DNA of 64,000 bases from an uncultured Bacteroidota bacterium (GTDB taxonomy: Bacteria > Bacteroidota > Bacteroidia > Flavobacteriales > Flavobacteriaceae). Below, in pieces: positions 29,529 through 38,316 of the stretch (within the stretch, counting starts at the first letter, position 1; each line of letters begins with the position of its first letter). The stretch spans positions 149,507 through 213,506 of the forward strand of contig CACMZR010000001.1 in assembly GCA_902618245.1 (NCBI GenBank), read 5' to 3'. A model generated the notes under the pieces. That model had not been told where the DNA came from and made no database searches. It saw only the letters and a program-made list of their open reading frames with translations. Both the position numbers and the translations under genes were made by a program.

Positions 29529-31000
29529 TGATTAATAAATTTAAATTCCCAAAACGGATTTCATTTAGAACGCGACTTTTCATTGTGATGATTGGGATGT
29601 TGATTATAGCTGGATTAATGATACTAGGAACTACTACAATTCAATATGAATCGCAGAGAGAGAATTACCATTTGGGTAGGCTAACAAGAAAAGAAATCCA
29701 GATAAAAAGGCATATTGATTATTTATCTAGTAAACATAATTTGAGTGAAAAACCAATTGATTTATGGAAAGAATACAGCTCAGATTTTGAAAAAATTAAT
29801 ACTATCCATAATGTACAATATTCGCTTTTCACTGTTGATGGGGATCCTATTTTTATTTATCATACTCCACTTGAAGTTGTAGCTAATAATTATAGGTTAG
29901 GAGACGTTTTACTAGATAAAATAAAAGCTTCTGGAAATGGCAGTTATATTGAACATTATAAATCGGAGATCGATAATTTTCATGCTTCATACAATGTATT
30001 AAAAGATGAATTAAATAATCCTTATGCTATATTATTCTTTCCTTACTTTGAGGATGTTTCATTTTCCGAAAATGAACTCAATACATTTATAGAAAACCTA
30101 TATCAGATTTATATCCTACTGCTAATTGGTGTAATTTTAATAGCATACTTTCTATCAAGATTTGTTACCCGTTCACTGGAGACAATAAGAATAAGAATGG
30201 GACAAATGCGATTGGAAAAAAAGAATGAGAAAATTTACTTAAAAAATGCAACTAGAGAAATCAATAGTTTAATTATATCCTATAATAAGATGGTTGATGA
30301 CCTCGCTGATAGCGCAGAAAAACTTGCTAAGACAGAACGCCAACAAGCATGGCAGGAGATGGCTCGTCAAGTAGCTCATGAAATAAAAAATCCATTGACC
30401 CCGATGCGACTAACAATTCAAAGTTTTCAAAAACAATATGATCCAAACGATCCTGAAAACAATCAAAAATTAAAAGACTTTTCAAGTTTATTAATTCAAC
30501 AAATCGATACAATGAGCGAGGTTGCAGAAGCATTTTCTGATTTTGCCTCTTTACCCAAACCTAAGATGAAAAAAGCAGATTTGGTAGAAGTAACAAAAAT
30601 GGCAGTAAGTATTTTTGACAAAAAGCATATTATTTTCTCTTCTAATAAATCTCAAATTTTTCATAAACTAGACAAAACACAGTGGATTAGAATAATAACT
30701 AACATTGTTCAAAATGCACTTCAATCTGTTCCTAAAGAAAGAAATCCAATTATTGGAGTTCAATTATCCTCTGAAACTGATAAAACAATTTTATCTATTA
30801 CAGATAACGGAGATGGAATACCCCATGAAATTAAAGACAAAATTTTTGAACCTAAGTTCACTACAAAAACTTCTGGGATGGGTTTAGGCTTAGGTATTGT
30901 AAAAAAAATTATTGAGTCACATAAAGGCTCAATAGAATATATATCGAAAAACAGAAAAGGAACAACTTTTACAATTACTCTTCCAAATTTTGGAGATTAG
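29528..31000 (+). CDS. membrane sensor histidine kinase (NtrY-like, orphan)
   Basis: 490 residues. Membrane segments at about 16-36 and 190-210 flank a ~150-residue periplasmic sensor, followed by a HAMP-like linker. The dimerisation/phosphoacceptor motif RQVAHEIKNPLTP has His284. The ATP-binding domain shows N-box NIVQNALQ, G1 DNGDGIP and G2 SGMGLGLGIVKK. No response regulator gene is in the window, so its partner must be elsewhere. It converges with the acyltransferase gene, with a four-base overlap of the two 3' ends. Confidence 0.9.
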   Translation: MINKFKFPKRISFRTRLFIVMIGMLIIAGLMILGTTTIQYESQRENYHLGRLTRKEIQIKRHIDYLSSKHNLSEKPIDLWKEYSSDFEKINTIHNVQYSLFTVDGDPIFIYHTPLEVVANNYRLGDVLLDKIKASGNGSYIEHYKSEIDNFHASYNVLKDELNNPYAILFFPYFEDVSFSENELNTFIENLYQIYILLLIGVILIAYFLSRFVTRSLETIRIRMGQMRLEKKNEKIYLKNATREINSLIISYNKMVDDLADSAEKLAKTERQQAWQEMARQVAHEIKNPLTPMRLTIQSFQKQYDPNDPENNQKLKDFSSLLIQQIDTMSEVAEAFSDFASLPKPKMKKADLVEVTKMAVSIFDKKHIIFSSNKSQIFHKLDKTQWIRIITNIVQNALQSVPKERNPIIGVQLSSETDKTILSITDNGDGIPHEIKDKIFEPKFTTKTSGMGLGLGIVKKIIESHKGSIEYISKNRKGTTFTITLPNFGD

Positions 31001-31734
31001 CTCATGACTTGTTTATGGATTGTAGCTTCTACTTTATCAATTAAAGATTCAAAATTCTTCAGATTATTTGATAAAGAATTATGAAATCTTATTATAATTT
31101 TTACGCCTAAAGGCATTGGAAAATAATTTTGGCTTGAAAATTTCCATGAATTTTTAATACTTATGGGAACAATTATAGCATCAGGTATATTTTTGATTAA
31201 AGTTTTTAGACCTGATCGATGAAACTTTTTAACTTTTCCATTTTTCGATCTTGTCCCTTCTGGAAAAATTAGTACTGAAAAGTTTTTTTTAGTAAGAAAT
31301 TTCCCAAATTTTTTTATTGAATTAATAGCCTCCTTTGGCTTCTCCCTATCAATTAATATTGAACCCCCATTTCTCAAGTTATATGAAATACTTGGAATTC
31401 CCCTGCCTAGTTCTTTTTTACTCACAAATTTCATGTGGTAATTACGTAATTTCCATATCAATGGTGGTATGTCATAGGTGCTTTGATGGTTGGCTATAAA
31501 AATTACATTTTTACCTGGTGGCGGTAGATTTGATTCAGCCTCAAAAAAAATCCGTGTTTTTATAATGGAAAGAGAAAGTAGAATCAGGTAATTTAAAATG
31601 TCGACACTTTTTTTATGAGCATAATATCCGAACATATTTAAACAAAACCATTGTATTATTTGAAATGAGAAAAGCAATATCCCAAAACATAGGTAATAAA
31701 GTATACTAAGTGAATAACTTAAAATAGTTTTCAT
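30997..31734 (-). CDS. plsC: 1-acyl-sn-glycerol-3-phosphate acyltransferase
   Basis: 245 residues. An N-terminal hydrophobic anchor (1-35) precedes acyltransferase motif I NHQSTYD (His83, Asp88), a glycerol-3-phosphate-binding region around GGSILIDR and motif III FPEGTRS (Glu159). It transfers an acyl group to lysophosphatidic acid at the inner membrane in phospholipid synthesis. The next upstream gene on this strand is a bacilliredoxin, ending 29 bases before the start. Confidence 0.9.
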   Translation of the reverse strand: MKTILSYSLSILYYLCFGILLFSFQIIQWFCLNMFGYYAHKKSVDILNYLILLSLSIIKTRIFFEAESNLPPPGKNVIFIANHQSTYDIPPLIWKLRNYHMKFVSKKELGRGIPSISYNLRNGGSILIDREKPKEAINSIKKFGKFLTKKNFSVLIFPEGTRSKNGKVKKFHRSGLKTLIKNIPDAIIVPISIKNSWKFSSQNYFPMPLGVKIIIRFHNSLSNNLKNFESLIDKVEATIHKQVMS

Positions 31735-31751
31735 TCTTAGTTATTCTTACA

Positions 31752-31759
31752 CAAATTTA
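31752..31759 (-). promoter_or_regulatory. -7 promoter element upstream of plsC (TAAATTTG)
   Basis: Minus-strand TAAATTTG is an exact TAnnTTTG match 17 bases before the plsC start, in the short gap after the bacilliredoxin gene. It suggests plsC has its own promoter. I see no good -33 element, and AT-rich sequence gives chance matches. Confidence 0.4.
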
Positions 31760-31763
31760 AAAG

Positions 31764-32174
31764 TTAGCAGTGTTGATTATAAGCTTCTTTAAGATTTTCT
31801 GCGATGAGTTCTGCTGGTCTACCTTCAATATGGTGTCTTTCAATCATGTGAACTAAAGTACCATTTTTAAACAAAGCAATGCTTGGAGAGGAAGGTGGAA
31901 AAGGAATCATCATTTCTCTTGCACTATTTGTAGCTTCAGTATCAACACCAGCAAAAACTGTAACTAAATTGTCTGGCTTTTTATTATTTTGAAGAGATAA
32001 ATTAACTCCAGGTCTTGCATTAGCTGCTGCACAACCACAAATAGAATTTACAACAATAAGAGTGGTCCCAGCTTTTTCTAGAGCAATGTTCACGTCATCT
32101 CTTGTTAAGAGCTCATTGAAACCAATGCTAGTCAATTCCTCTTTCATCGGTTTTACTATTTCTTCTGGATACAT
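31764..32174 (-). CDS. bacilliredoxin (BrxA/BrxB family, DUF1094)
   Basis: 136 residues, the family size. The thioredoxin-fold active site is CGC (Cys46, Cys48) in VNSICGCAAANARPG, with the family feature FAGVDTEAT further on. In Bacillus these proteins remove bacillithiol from thiolated proteins; in Bacteroidota a similar low-molecular-weight-thiol or disulphide role is inferred. Cytoplasmic. It diverges from the TerB/J-domain gene. Confidence 0.88.
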   Translation of the reverse strand: MYPEEIVKPMKEELTSIGFNELLTRDDVNIALEKAGTTLIVVNSICGCAAANARPGVNLSLQNNKKPDNLVTVFAGVDTEATNSAREMMIPFPPSSPSIALFKNGTLVHMIERHHIEGRPAELIAENLKEAYNQHC

Positions 32175-32184
32175 ATTTTTTTTT

Positions 32185-32192
32185 CAAATATA
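32185..32192 (-). promoter_or_regulatory. -7 promoter element of the bacilliredoxin gene (TATATTTG)
   Basis: Minus-strand TATATTTG exactly matches TAnnTTTG and ends 10 bases before the ATG, implying a very short 5' leader. Confidence 0.5.
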
Positions 32193-32214
32193 TGAATTAA
32201 TGAAATTGTAGTGT

Positions 32215-32245
32215 TTTGCAAGCACAATTTAATTTATCAAATTTG
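32215..32245 (+). promoter_or_regulatory. promoter of the TerB/J-domain gene (TTTG-N19-CAAATTTG)
   Basis: A -33 TTTG at 32215-32218 and a -7 CAAATTTG at 32238-32245 (one mismatch to TAnnTTTG) are 19 bases apart, the usual Bacteroidota spacing. The pair lies 22 bases upstream of ATG 32268 and argues against the longer GTG-initiated form starting at 32211. Confidence 0.5.
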
Positions 32246-32267
32246 TAAAATAAATGATTACAGATTT

Positions 32268-32993
32268 ATGGTTAAATGGTTTGTTGCTTTCTTAGGATAT
32301 TACTTTTTTAGATTTCCTGGAGCACTTTTTGGCTTTTTTATTGGGAGTTTAATTGATCAATTCAATAAAAATTCAAGTTCTCCCTTTCAATCATGGGTTT
32401 CAACTAGTTCGAAATCTAAAACATTTCAACTTAATTTACTTGCCCTTTCAGCAACTGTTATTAAAGCCGATGGCAAAATAAAAACAGAAGAGCTTCAATT
32501 TGTGAGAAACTTTTTTATTTCAAATTATGGAACTCAACAGGCTTCAATAATATTTGAAACCTTCAATGAGCAAATCAAAAATGAAGTACAAAATATTCAA
32601 AAATTAGCAAAAATATTTGTTGAAAGTTCTCCTTATGAGACACGTTTACAAGTATTATATTTTCTCTTTGGAGTTGCTAAAGCTGATGGTAGTGTTTCTC
32701 AGAGTGAATTAAGTAAAATAGATCAGATTGCTTCTGCGCTTGGTATCCGGATTTCAGATTTTGAAAGTATAAAGGCAATGTTTTTTGAAGACTCTGATAG
32801 TGCATATAAGATTTTAGAAATTTCACCCAATGTTTCAGATTCTGAAGTAAAAAAAGCTTATAGAGAAATGGCCAAAAAATATCACCCTGATAAATTACGA
32901 TCAAAGGATCCTGCCCTTATAAAGGGAGCTCAAGAAAAATTTCAAGAGGTACAAAAAGCATATGAAACAATTCAAAATGAGAGAGGTTTATGA
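32268..32993 (+). CDS. TerB-like and J-domain protein (DjlA-like co-chaperone)
   Basis: 241 residues from ATG 32268. A hydrophobic N-terminus with GALFGFFIGSLID resembles the DjlA membrane segment. A TerB-like helical domain (~55-165) contains two acidic KADGKI/KADGSV turns. A C-terminal J domain (~178-240) carries the HPD motif (206-208), the site that stimulates DnaK ATPase. It is probably a membrane-attached DnaK partner. It overlaps the HupE-like gene by four bases (ATGA). Confidence 0.88.
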   Translation: MVKWFVAFLGYYFFRFPGALFGFFIGSLIDQFNKNSSSPFQSWVSTSSKSKTFQLNLLALSATVIKADGKIKTEELQFVRNFFISNYGTQQASIIFETFNEQIKNEVQNIQKLAKIFVESSPYETRLQVLYFLFGVAKADGSVSQSELSKIDQIASALGIRISDFESIKAMFFEDSDSAYKILEISPNVSDSEVKKAYREMAKKYHPDKLRSKDPALIKGAQEKFQEVQKAYETIQNERGL

Positions 32994-33565
32994 TTGAATT
33001 TTTGTGGTTTTATACCAAGCTTGGTTTTTGGCATGTTGTTGATTGGGAAGGTCTCGACCATTTTTATTTTATAATTACAATGGCAATTCCTTTCACATTT
33101 GTGCAGTGGCGAAAGTTACTGTTGTGGGTAACTATTTTTACCATTGGACATACCCTATCACTAATAGGGAACTTTTATTTAAAAATTCCCTTTTCATCGT
33201 ATTGGATAGAATTACTAATACCAATCACGATAGCTATAAATTCCATCTTCCTTTTTTATCCAAGCCAAAACAATTTTTCAAAAAGAAAATTTCTTTACCC
33301 ACTTTTAACAGGTGTTTTTGGTATAATTCATGGATTGGGTTTTGGAAGGTATTTTAAAATGTTAATTCCTGAAAAAGATGTCAGTATATCACTTTTTTCT
33401 TTTGCTTTAGGTGTTGAACTTGCACAGGTCTTAATTGTTATTTTAGTTTTAATACTTTCTTTTATTGTTTTAAAAATACTAAAGCAATCAAAAAATAAAT
33501 GGGAATTTTTGGTAGGTGCTATGATTTTATCTCAAGCTTTATTTATGATTTTAAACCGAATTTAA
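32990..33565 (+). CDS. HupE/UreJ family membrane protein
   Basis: 191 residues with about six membrane segments. The N-terminal GFWHVVDWEGLDHFYFI resembles the family signature GxxHxxxxxGxDHxxF, and TIFTIGHTLSL and GIIHGLGFG are further family segments. Family members are thought to transport or sense nickel or other metals, but the flavobacterial branch is uncharacterised and no hydrogenase or urease genes are nearby. Translation is coupled to the TerB/J-domain gene. Confidence 0.75.
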   Translation: MIEFLWFYTKLGFWHVVDWEGLDHFYFIITMAIPFTFVQWRKLLLWVTIFTIGHTLSLIGNFYLKIPFSSYWIELLIPITIAINSIFLFYPSQNNFSKRKFLYPLLTGVFGIIHGLGFGRYFKMLIPEKDVSISLFSFALGVELAQVLIVILVLILSFIVLKILKQSKNKWEFLVGAMILSQALFMILNRI

Positions 33566-33599
33566 ATTAGATTTCAGACTAAGTACTATATTAGTAGCG

Positions 33600-34019
33600 A
33601 TGGTACAAAAGAAACAAGAAAAGTACGACAGAGCTTATTTAGAGATGGCTAAAATTTGGGGGCAACTTTCATATTGCAAAAGGAAAAAAGTTGGAGCATT
33701 AATTGTAAAAGATAGAATGATTATCTCTGATGGATATAATGGAACCCCGTCTGGATTTGAAAATATTTGTGAAGATGAAGAAAATTATACAAAGTGGTAT
33801 GTTCTTCACGCAGAAGCAAATGCAATTTTGAAAGTTGCAGCTTCTACACAATCTTGTAAAGGCGCTACGCTTTACATTACACTTTCTCCTTGTAAAGAGT
33901 GCAGTAAATTAATACATCAAGCTGGAATCGTTAGGGTGGTTTATTCTATTGCTTATAAAGATTCTTCAGGACTAGAGTTTTTAAAAAAAGCTGGTGTTGT
34001 CTTAGACCATCTCCCTTAA
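33600..34019 (+). CDS. dCMP/cytidine deaminase family protein (ComE-type dCMP deaminase)
   Basis: 139 residues. The zinc site is HAEAN (His70, catalytic Glu72) with PCKEC (Cys98, Cys101). The N-terminal GALIVKDRMIISDGYNGTPSG is typical of dCMP deaminases. It converts dCMP to dUMP for thymidylate synthesis. It lies 9 bases before the CtpA protease gene, an arrangement I believe is common in Flavobacteriia. Confidence 0.9.
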   Translation: MVQKKQEKYDRAYLEMAKIWGQLSYCKRKKVGALIVKDRMIISDGYNGTPSGFENICEDEENYTKWYVLHAEANAILKVAASTQSCKGATLYITLSPCKECSKLIHQAGIVRVVYSIAYKDSSGLEFLKKAGVVLDHLP

Positions 34020-34028
34020 ATATAATTT

Positions 34029-35609
34029 ATGAAAAATAACAATCTTTATTTAGGGCTAATAATTATTCTCTCAGTTTCAATAGGGTATCTTTTGGGATCA
34101 AACAATATCATAAATTCTTATTCAACAAATTCAGATAGCTCAAGCGTTAAAAAACTTAATAGGTTAATTAAATATCTAACTCAAGATTATGTGGATGAGA
34201 TTAATTCAGATAGCTTAGTAAATATTGTGATTAAAGAAATAGTTAATAAACTAGATCCTCATTCAGTATTCATACCTGCAGTTCAAAGAGAATCACTCTC
34301 TGAAAGTATGAAAGGTAATTTTCATGGAATAGGGGTACAGTTTAGAATGTTACAAGACACTGTTGCAGTAAGTAGAGTATTAAAAGGTGGTCCCAGTGAA
34401 AAAGCAGGTTTATTGTCAGGAGACCGAATATTAATGGCTGATGAAGATACTCTTTTTCAAAAAGAATTGAATAGCGATCAAATTATTTCAAGATTAAAGG
34501 GGAACTCAAAAACACCTGTACGGTTATCAGTTTATAGAAAAAAAGAAGACTCTATTTACAGTTTTGATATTGTTAGAGGTCCAGTACCACTTCCAAGTGT
34601 TAATGCATTGTATATGGTGGACGAAATCACGGGCTACATCAAAATCACTCGCTTTTCACAAACTACTTATCCCGAGTTTAAAAATGCGATTACTTTTTTG
34701 AAGGCTAAAAAAATGAAAAGACTGATAATAGATTTAAGAGGAAACCCAGGGGGATATCTACAACCTGCTAAAAAAATTGCAGATGACTTGTTAGAAGCAA
34801 AAAAGGGTATAGTAATTGTTGAGGCTAATAATGGAAAAAGAGTGCAAACATTTTCTACATCAGGAGGCCTTTTTGAAAAAGGAGAACTTTTAATTTTAGT
34901 AGATGAAGATTCTGCTTCTGCAAGCGAGGTTGTCGCTGGTGCTGTCCAAGATAACGATAGAGGCTTAATAATAGGAAGAAGAACTTTTGGGAAAGGTCTT
35001 GTTCAGCAACAAATGCCTCTTGGTCAAGGAGACCAAGTTCGACTTACTACAGCGAGATACTATACCCCGACTGGGAGATCTATACAAAGACCTTACGACA
35101 CTTCAAGTCGAACAGACTATTATGCTGAAGTTCGCAAACGACACCAAACAGGAGAAATGAATGATCCATCAAAAATACCGATTAATGATAGTTTGATTTT
35201 TACCACACCCAAAGGGAAAAAGGTTTATGGAGGTGGTGGTATTACTCCTGACATTTATGTTTCCACTCAGGAAACAAAAGATGAGTTGTGGAACGATTAT
35301 ATTATAGGTTCTAACCTAATTGATCTTTTTGTTTTTTTAGAGTTAGATAAAAATGTAAAAAATTTCAACTTTGATAACAAACAAAAATTTTTGAATGAAG
35401 AGTTGCCGAATCCAAATGAGTTTATTGAGTCTTTTGCAGAATTTTGCAAGAAAAATAATCTCCCTATCAAAGTGACAAAAAAGAATAAAGAAAATATTTT
35501 AAATTCAATAAAAGCCTTTATCGCTCTTCAAGTGTATGACGAGAATACATACTTTAAGATTGCCAACCAAAATGATAAATTTGTGATTAGAGCAATGGAG
35601 ACAGATTGA
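34029..35609 (+). CDS. C-terminal processing peptidase (S41 family, CtpA-like)
   Basis: 526 residues. A single N-terminal membrane anchor (7-23) places it in the periplasm. A PDZ domain at ~95-180 (GIGVQF, GDRILMADED) is followed by the S41 catalytic domain with Ser297 in EDSASASEVVAG and Lys322 in TFGKGLVQQ; the 25-residue spacing matches the E. coli Prc dyad. A ~180-residue C-terminal extension follows. It cleaves C-terminal tails of periplasmic or envelope proteins. Confidence 0.92.
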   Translation: MKNNNLYLGLIIILSVSIGYLLGSNNIINSYSTNSDSSSVKKLNRLIKYLTQDYVDEINSDSLVNIVIKEIVNKLDPHSVFIPAVQRESLSESMKGNFHGIGVQFRMLQDTVAVSRVLKGGPSEKAGLLSGDRILMADEDTLFQKELNSDQIISRLKGNSKTPVRLSVYRKKEDSIYSFDIVRGPVPLPSVNALYMVDEITGYIKITRFSQTTYPEFKNAITFLKAKKMKRLIIDLRGNPGGYLQPAKKIADDLLEAKKGIVIVEANNGKRVQTFSTSGGLFEKGELLILVDEDSASASEVVAGAVQDNDRGLIIGRRTFGKGLVQQQMPLGQGDQVRLTTARYYTPTGRSIQRPYDTSSRTDYYAEVRKRHQTGEMNDPSKIPINDSLIFTTPKGKKVYGGGGITPDIYVSTQETKDELWNDYIIGSNLIDLFVFLELDKNVKNFNFDNKQKFLNEELPNPNEFIESFAEFCKKNNLPIKVTKKNKENILNSIKAFIALQVYDENTYFKIANQNDKFVIRAMETD

Positions 35610-35620
35610 TAAATGATATA

Positions 35621-35821
35621 CTATTTTTTATTCAGTCTTTCAGCAATCTTTTTTGATAGAATGAGAATTGTCAATAATAAAACTGCACTCGCAGATGCTA
35701 TAGCACATATGACAGCAACTGCACTTTTTCCATTTATTGGATTTGACCAATCCACCTGAAATAGATTAAATATAAAGATGCTTAAAGCAATTAGAATGAG
35801 TATGTAATATAATACTTTCAT
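35621..35821 (-). CDS. small hypothetical membrane protein
   Basis: 66 residues with two membrane segments (~3-21 and ~36-57) separated by a short polar loop (QVDWSNPINGKS), and a basic C-terminus. I do not recognise a named domain. It ends just after the convergent ctpA gene and starts 4 bases after marC on the same strand, so it is probably co-transcribed with marC. Confidence 0.6.
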   Translation of the reverse strand: MKVLYYILILIALSIFIFNLFQVDWSNPINGKSAVAVICAIASASAVLLLTILILSKKIAERLNKK

Positions 35822-35825
35822 AATT

Positions 35826-36395
35826 CTAAAATAGCTGACTGATGTTTGAAGTGAACAACTTTACGGCAATCGCTAGTAGAATAATTCCAAAAACCTTTCG
35901 GATTATGTTAATACCTGATTTACCTAAAAAATTCTGAATATATTTTGATGATTTTAAAATTATATAAACAAAAATAATATTTATTATAATGGCAAAAATG
36001 ATATTTAAAACTTGATATTCCGCCCGTAATGAAAGTAAAGATGTCATCGTTCCCGCCCCAGCAATCATTGGAAATGCAAGAGGTACAATTGAGGCTGTTT
36101 CTGGAGCATCATTACTAAAAATTGATATTCCGAGTATCATCTCAAGGGCTAGAAAAAAAATAATAAAGGAACCTGCAACTGCAAATGAATTAATATCAAT
36201 TCCAATTAGGTTTAGTATCTCTTCACCTACAAATAAAAATCCAACCATAATAATTGCTGCAATTATTGAAGCTTTTTCTGATTGAATGTGCCCTACTTTT
36301 TCTCTTAGCGATATGACCAAAGGAATATTCCCAATTATATCAATTACAGCGAACAAAACTAAACTAGCAGTAAAAATTTCTTTTGCATCAATCAC
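35826..36395 (-). CDS. MarC family (UPF0056) integral membrane protein
   Basis: 189 residues if translated from GTG 36395 (protein begins IDAKEIFTASLVLFAVIDI, the usual MarC N-terminus). A TTG form 14 residues longer (36437) would place a good TAGATTTG promoter inside the gene, so I prefer the GTG. Six membrane segments. The MarC family is widespread, and its once-suggested role in multiple antibiotic resistance has not held up, so function is open. Confidence 0.82.
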   Translation of the reverse strand: MIDAKEIFTASLVLFAVIDIIGNIPLVISLREKVGHIQSEKASIIAAIIMVGFLFVGEEILNLIGIDINSFAVAGSFIIFFLALEMILGISIFSNDAPETASIVPLAFPMIAGAGTMTSLLSLRAEYQVLNIIFAIIINIIFVYIILKSSKYIQNFLGKSGINIIRKVFGIILLAIAVKLFTSNISQLF

Positions 36396-36410
36396 TTTAA
36401 TTTTTTTTTG

Positions 36411-36418
36411 CAAATCTA
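36411..36418 (-). promoter_or_regulatory. -7 promoter element of marC (TAGATTTG)
   Basis: Minus-strand TAGATTTG is an exact TAnnTTTG match ending 15 bases before GTG 36395. It is the same octamer as upstream of the serine hydrolase and of the lipoprotein/TonB/Pit set, and it decides the marC start. Confidence 0.5.
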
Positions 36419-36474
36419 AATCAGATATTCTAATCAAAAAATCAATTATTATATATTTTTACAAAAAAAATCTA

Positions 36475-37041
36475 ATGATTTTAGTTAAGGATACTCTGAT
36501 TTCAGACGACGTATTATCTGAAGAATTTGCATGTAACATTTCAAAGTGCAAAGGTCAGTGTTGTGTTGCAGGTGAAGCAGGAGCACCACTGGAAAAAAAA
36601 GAGGTTAAATATCTCCAGAAGAATTATTCAAAAATAAAACCCTATTTGAGTAAAAATGGGATAGAGACTATTGAAAAACAAGGAGTTTATGTAAATGGAA
36701 TAGATGGTGATTTCGAAACGCCACTTGTAAAGGGAAAAGAATGTGCCTATGCAGTTTTTTCATCTACCGGCATTGCCTCTTGTGGTATAGAAAATGCTTA
36801 CAGAAATAAATCAATAGATTTTCAAAAGCCAATATCCTGTCACTTATATCCACTTAGAATAAACCAATATAATAAGACAATAGCTGTTAATTATCATAAG
36901 TGGAGTATTTGTTCAGATGCCTGTTCTTTAGGTGAGGCTATTAAAATTCCAGTCTATCAATTTGTCAAAACAGCTTTGATTAGAAAATTCGGAAAAGATT
37001 GGTTTAATCTATTGCATGCAAGTGCAAAAAAGACATCCTAA
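36475..37041 (+). CDS. DUF3109 family protein (YkgJ-like cysteine cluster)
   Basis: 188 residues from ATG 36475; the frame is open further upstream but that part only mirrors marC. A cysteine-rich start (ISKCKGQCCVAGEAG), then further cysteines in KECAYA, ASCGI, SCHLYP, SICSDACS. This pattern fits DUF3109/zinc- or iron-cluster proteins related to YkgJ, whose function is unknown. It diverges from marC with 79 bases between starts. A likely terminator follows. Confidence 0.82.
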   Translation: MILVKDTLISDDVLSEEFACNISKCKGQCCVAGEAGAPLEKKEVKYLQKNYSKIKPYLSKNGIETIEKQGVYVNGIDGDFETPLVKGKECAYAVFSSTGIASCGIENAYRNKSIDFQKPISCHLYPLRINQYNKTIAVNYHKWSICSDACSLGEAIKIPVYQFVKTALIRKFGKDWFNLLHASAKKTS

Positions 37042-37059
37042 GAGTTTGTCAGTGTTTTT

Positions 37060-37085
37060 GGGGGTTGACAGAGACCTCTTTTTTT
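37060..37085 (+). terminator. weak Rho-independent terminator after the DUF3109 gene
   Basis: GGGGTT-GACAGA-GACCTC can pair over six positions (four Watson-Crick, two G-U) and is followed by seven T. The stem is weak but correctly placed 20 bases after the stop codon. Confidence 0.45.
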
Positions 37086-37144
37086 AATTAACTGATACAC
37101 AAATACTTATAAAAACATTTTTTTTAGAAAAAAATCAAAAAATA

Positions 37145-37164
37145 TAGTTTTTTGTTAAAAACTA
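37145..37164. promoter_or_regulatory. operator-like inverted repeat upstream of nrdB
   Basis: TAGTTTTT-TGTT-AAAAACTA is a perfect 8-bp inverted repeat with a 4-base spacer, about 100 bases before nrdB. Just downstream, TGTGGAAAA (37173-37181) differs at one base from a DnaA box, and a -7-like AATCTTTG lies at 37212-37219. Together they form the control region of the nrd operon. The 37042-37264 gap holds nothing else that I can see. Confidence 0.4.
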
Positions 37165-37264
37165 AGCTCCATTGTGGAAAAGTTGCCCTTTCAATTTTGA
37201 ATACAATTTAGAATCTTTGTTATTCATAATTCAACTTTCTTTAACCTAATTAATAAAACGACAA

Positions 37265-38242
37265 ATGGCAGCAGTAGAACCTATTCTCCAAGAAAACGAA
37301 AATCGCTTTGTAATCTTCCCTATTCAACATCATGATATTTGGGAATGGTATAAAAAAATGGAGGCAAGTTTTTGGACTGCTGAAGAAATTGATTTACACC
37401 AAGACCTTTCCGATTGGAATTCTAAACTCAATGATGATGAAAAGTATTTTATTAAGCATATCCTCGCTTTTTTTGCTGCTTCTGACGGAATTGTAAATGA
37501 GAATCTAGCAGAAAATTTTGTTAACGAAGTTCAATACTCCGAAGCTAAGTTTTTTTATGGTTTCCAAATTATGATGGAAAATATCCACTCAGAAACCTAT
37601 TCACTACTAATTGATACATATGTAAAGGATGATGTAGAAAAAGATAAACTGTTTAAAGCAATTGAAGTATTTCCAGCTATAAAAAAGAAAGCAGATTGGG
37701 CACTTAGATGGATTGAATCAGATTCTTTTGCTGAAAGACTTATTGCATTTGCTGCGGTAGAGGGTATATTTTTCTCAGGAGCTTTTTGCTCAATATTTTG
37801 GTTAAAGAAACGAGGATTAATGCCAGGACTAACTTTTTCAAATGAACTAATATCTAGAGATGAGGGCGTTCATTGCGACTTTGCTGTCCATCTGCATAAC
37901 AATCATTTAGTAAACAAAGTTCCTCCCAAACGAATTAAGGAAATACTGTTAGATGCTCTAAATATTGAAAGAGAGTTCATTACTGAATCCTTACCAATAA
38001 GTCTAATTGGAATGAATGCAAAACTGATGACTCAGTATCTTGAATTTGTCACAGATCGTCTTTTGGTTGAGCTTGGTATCGAGAAAGAATTTAATGTAAG
38101 TAATCCATTTGATTTTATGGATATGATTTCTCTACAAGGGAAGACTAATTTCTTTGAAAAACGTGTAGGAGAATACCAAAAAGCAGGAGTATTAAATAAT
38201 GAAAAGAAAGACGAGAAAATAAGTTTTGATGCTGATTTCTAG
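37265..38242 (+). CDS. nrdB: class Ia ribonucleotide reductase, small (beta) subunit
   Basis: 325 residues. It carries the di-iron tyrosyl-radical cofactor: Asp73 in ASDG, Glu105 and His108, with the radical tyrosine Tyr112 in [12 protein letters not shown]. The Glu-x2-His-x3-Tyr spacing equals E. coli Glu115-His118-Tyr122. A second ligand set lies in [12 protein letters not shown] and DEGVHCDF. Since the radical Tyr is present it should be a normal class Ia subunit rather than a Tyr-less Ic form. nrdA follows 74 bases later. Confidence 0.95.
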   Translation: MAAVEPILQENENRFVIFPIQHHDIWEWYKKMEASFWTAEEIDLHQDLSDWNSKLNDDEKYFIKHILAFFAASDGIVNENLAENFVNEVQYSEAKFFYGFQIMMENIHSETYSLLIDTYVKDDVEKDKLFKAIEVFPAIKKKADWALRWIESDSFAERLIAFAAVEGIFFSGAFCSIFWLKKRGLMPGLTFSNELISRDEGVHCDFAVHLHNNHLVNKVPPKRIKEILLDALNIEREFITESLPISLIGMNAKLMTQYLEFVTDRLLVELGIEKEFNVSNPFDFMDMISLQGKTNFFEKRVGEYQKAGVLNNEKKDEKISFDADF

Positions 38243-38316
38243 TAATTCGTTTTTAAATTTTAAATCAATCTTCTTAATTCTAACCATAAATTAAAACAAA
38301 ACTTAAAATGTAAAAT

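Noticed and set aside
32990..33565. HupE-like gene as evidence for a nickel hydrogenase or urease locus
   Set aside because: No hydrogenase, urease or nickel-transport gene is nearby; the family name alone does not support it.
36286..36474. Upstream extension of the DUF3109 gene
   Set aside because: The extra residues lie antisense to marC, lack family similarity and would swallow the divergent promoter region; ATG 36475 gives the expected N-terminus.
37173..37181. DnaA-box-like site as part of an origin of replication
   Set aside because: Only one imperfect box, no dnaA/dnaN genes and no clear cluster; at most a regulatory site for nrd.
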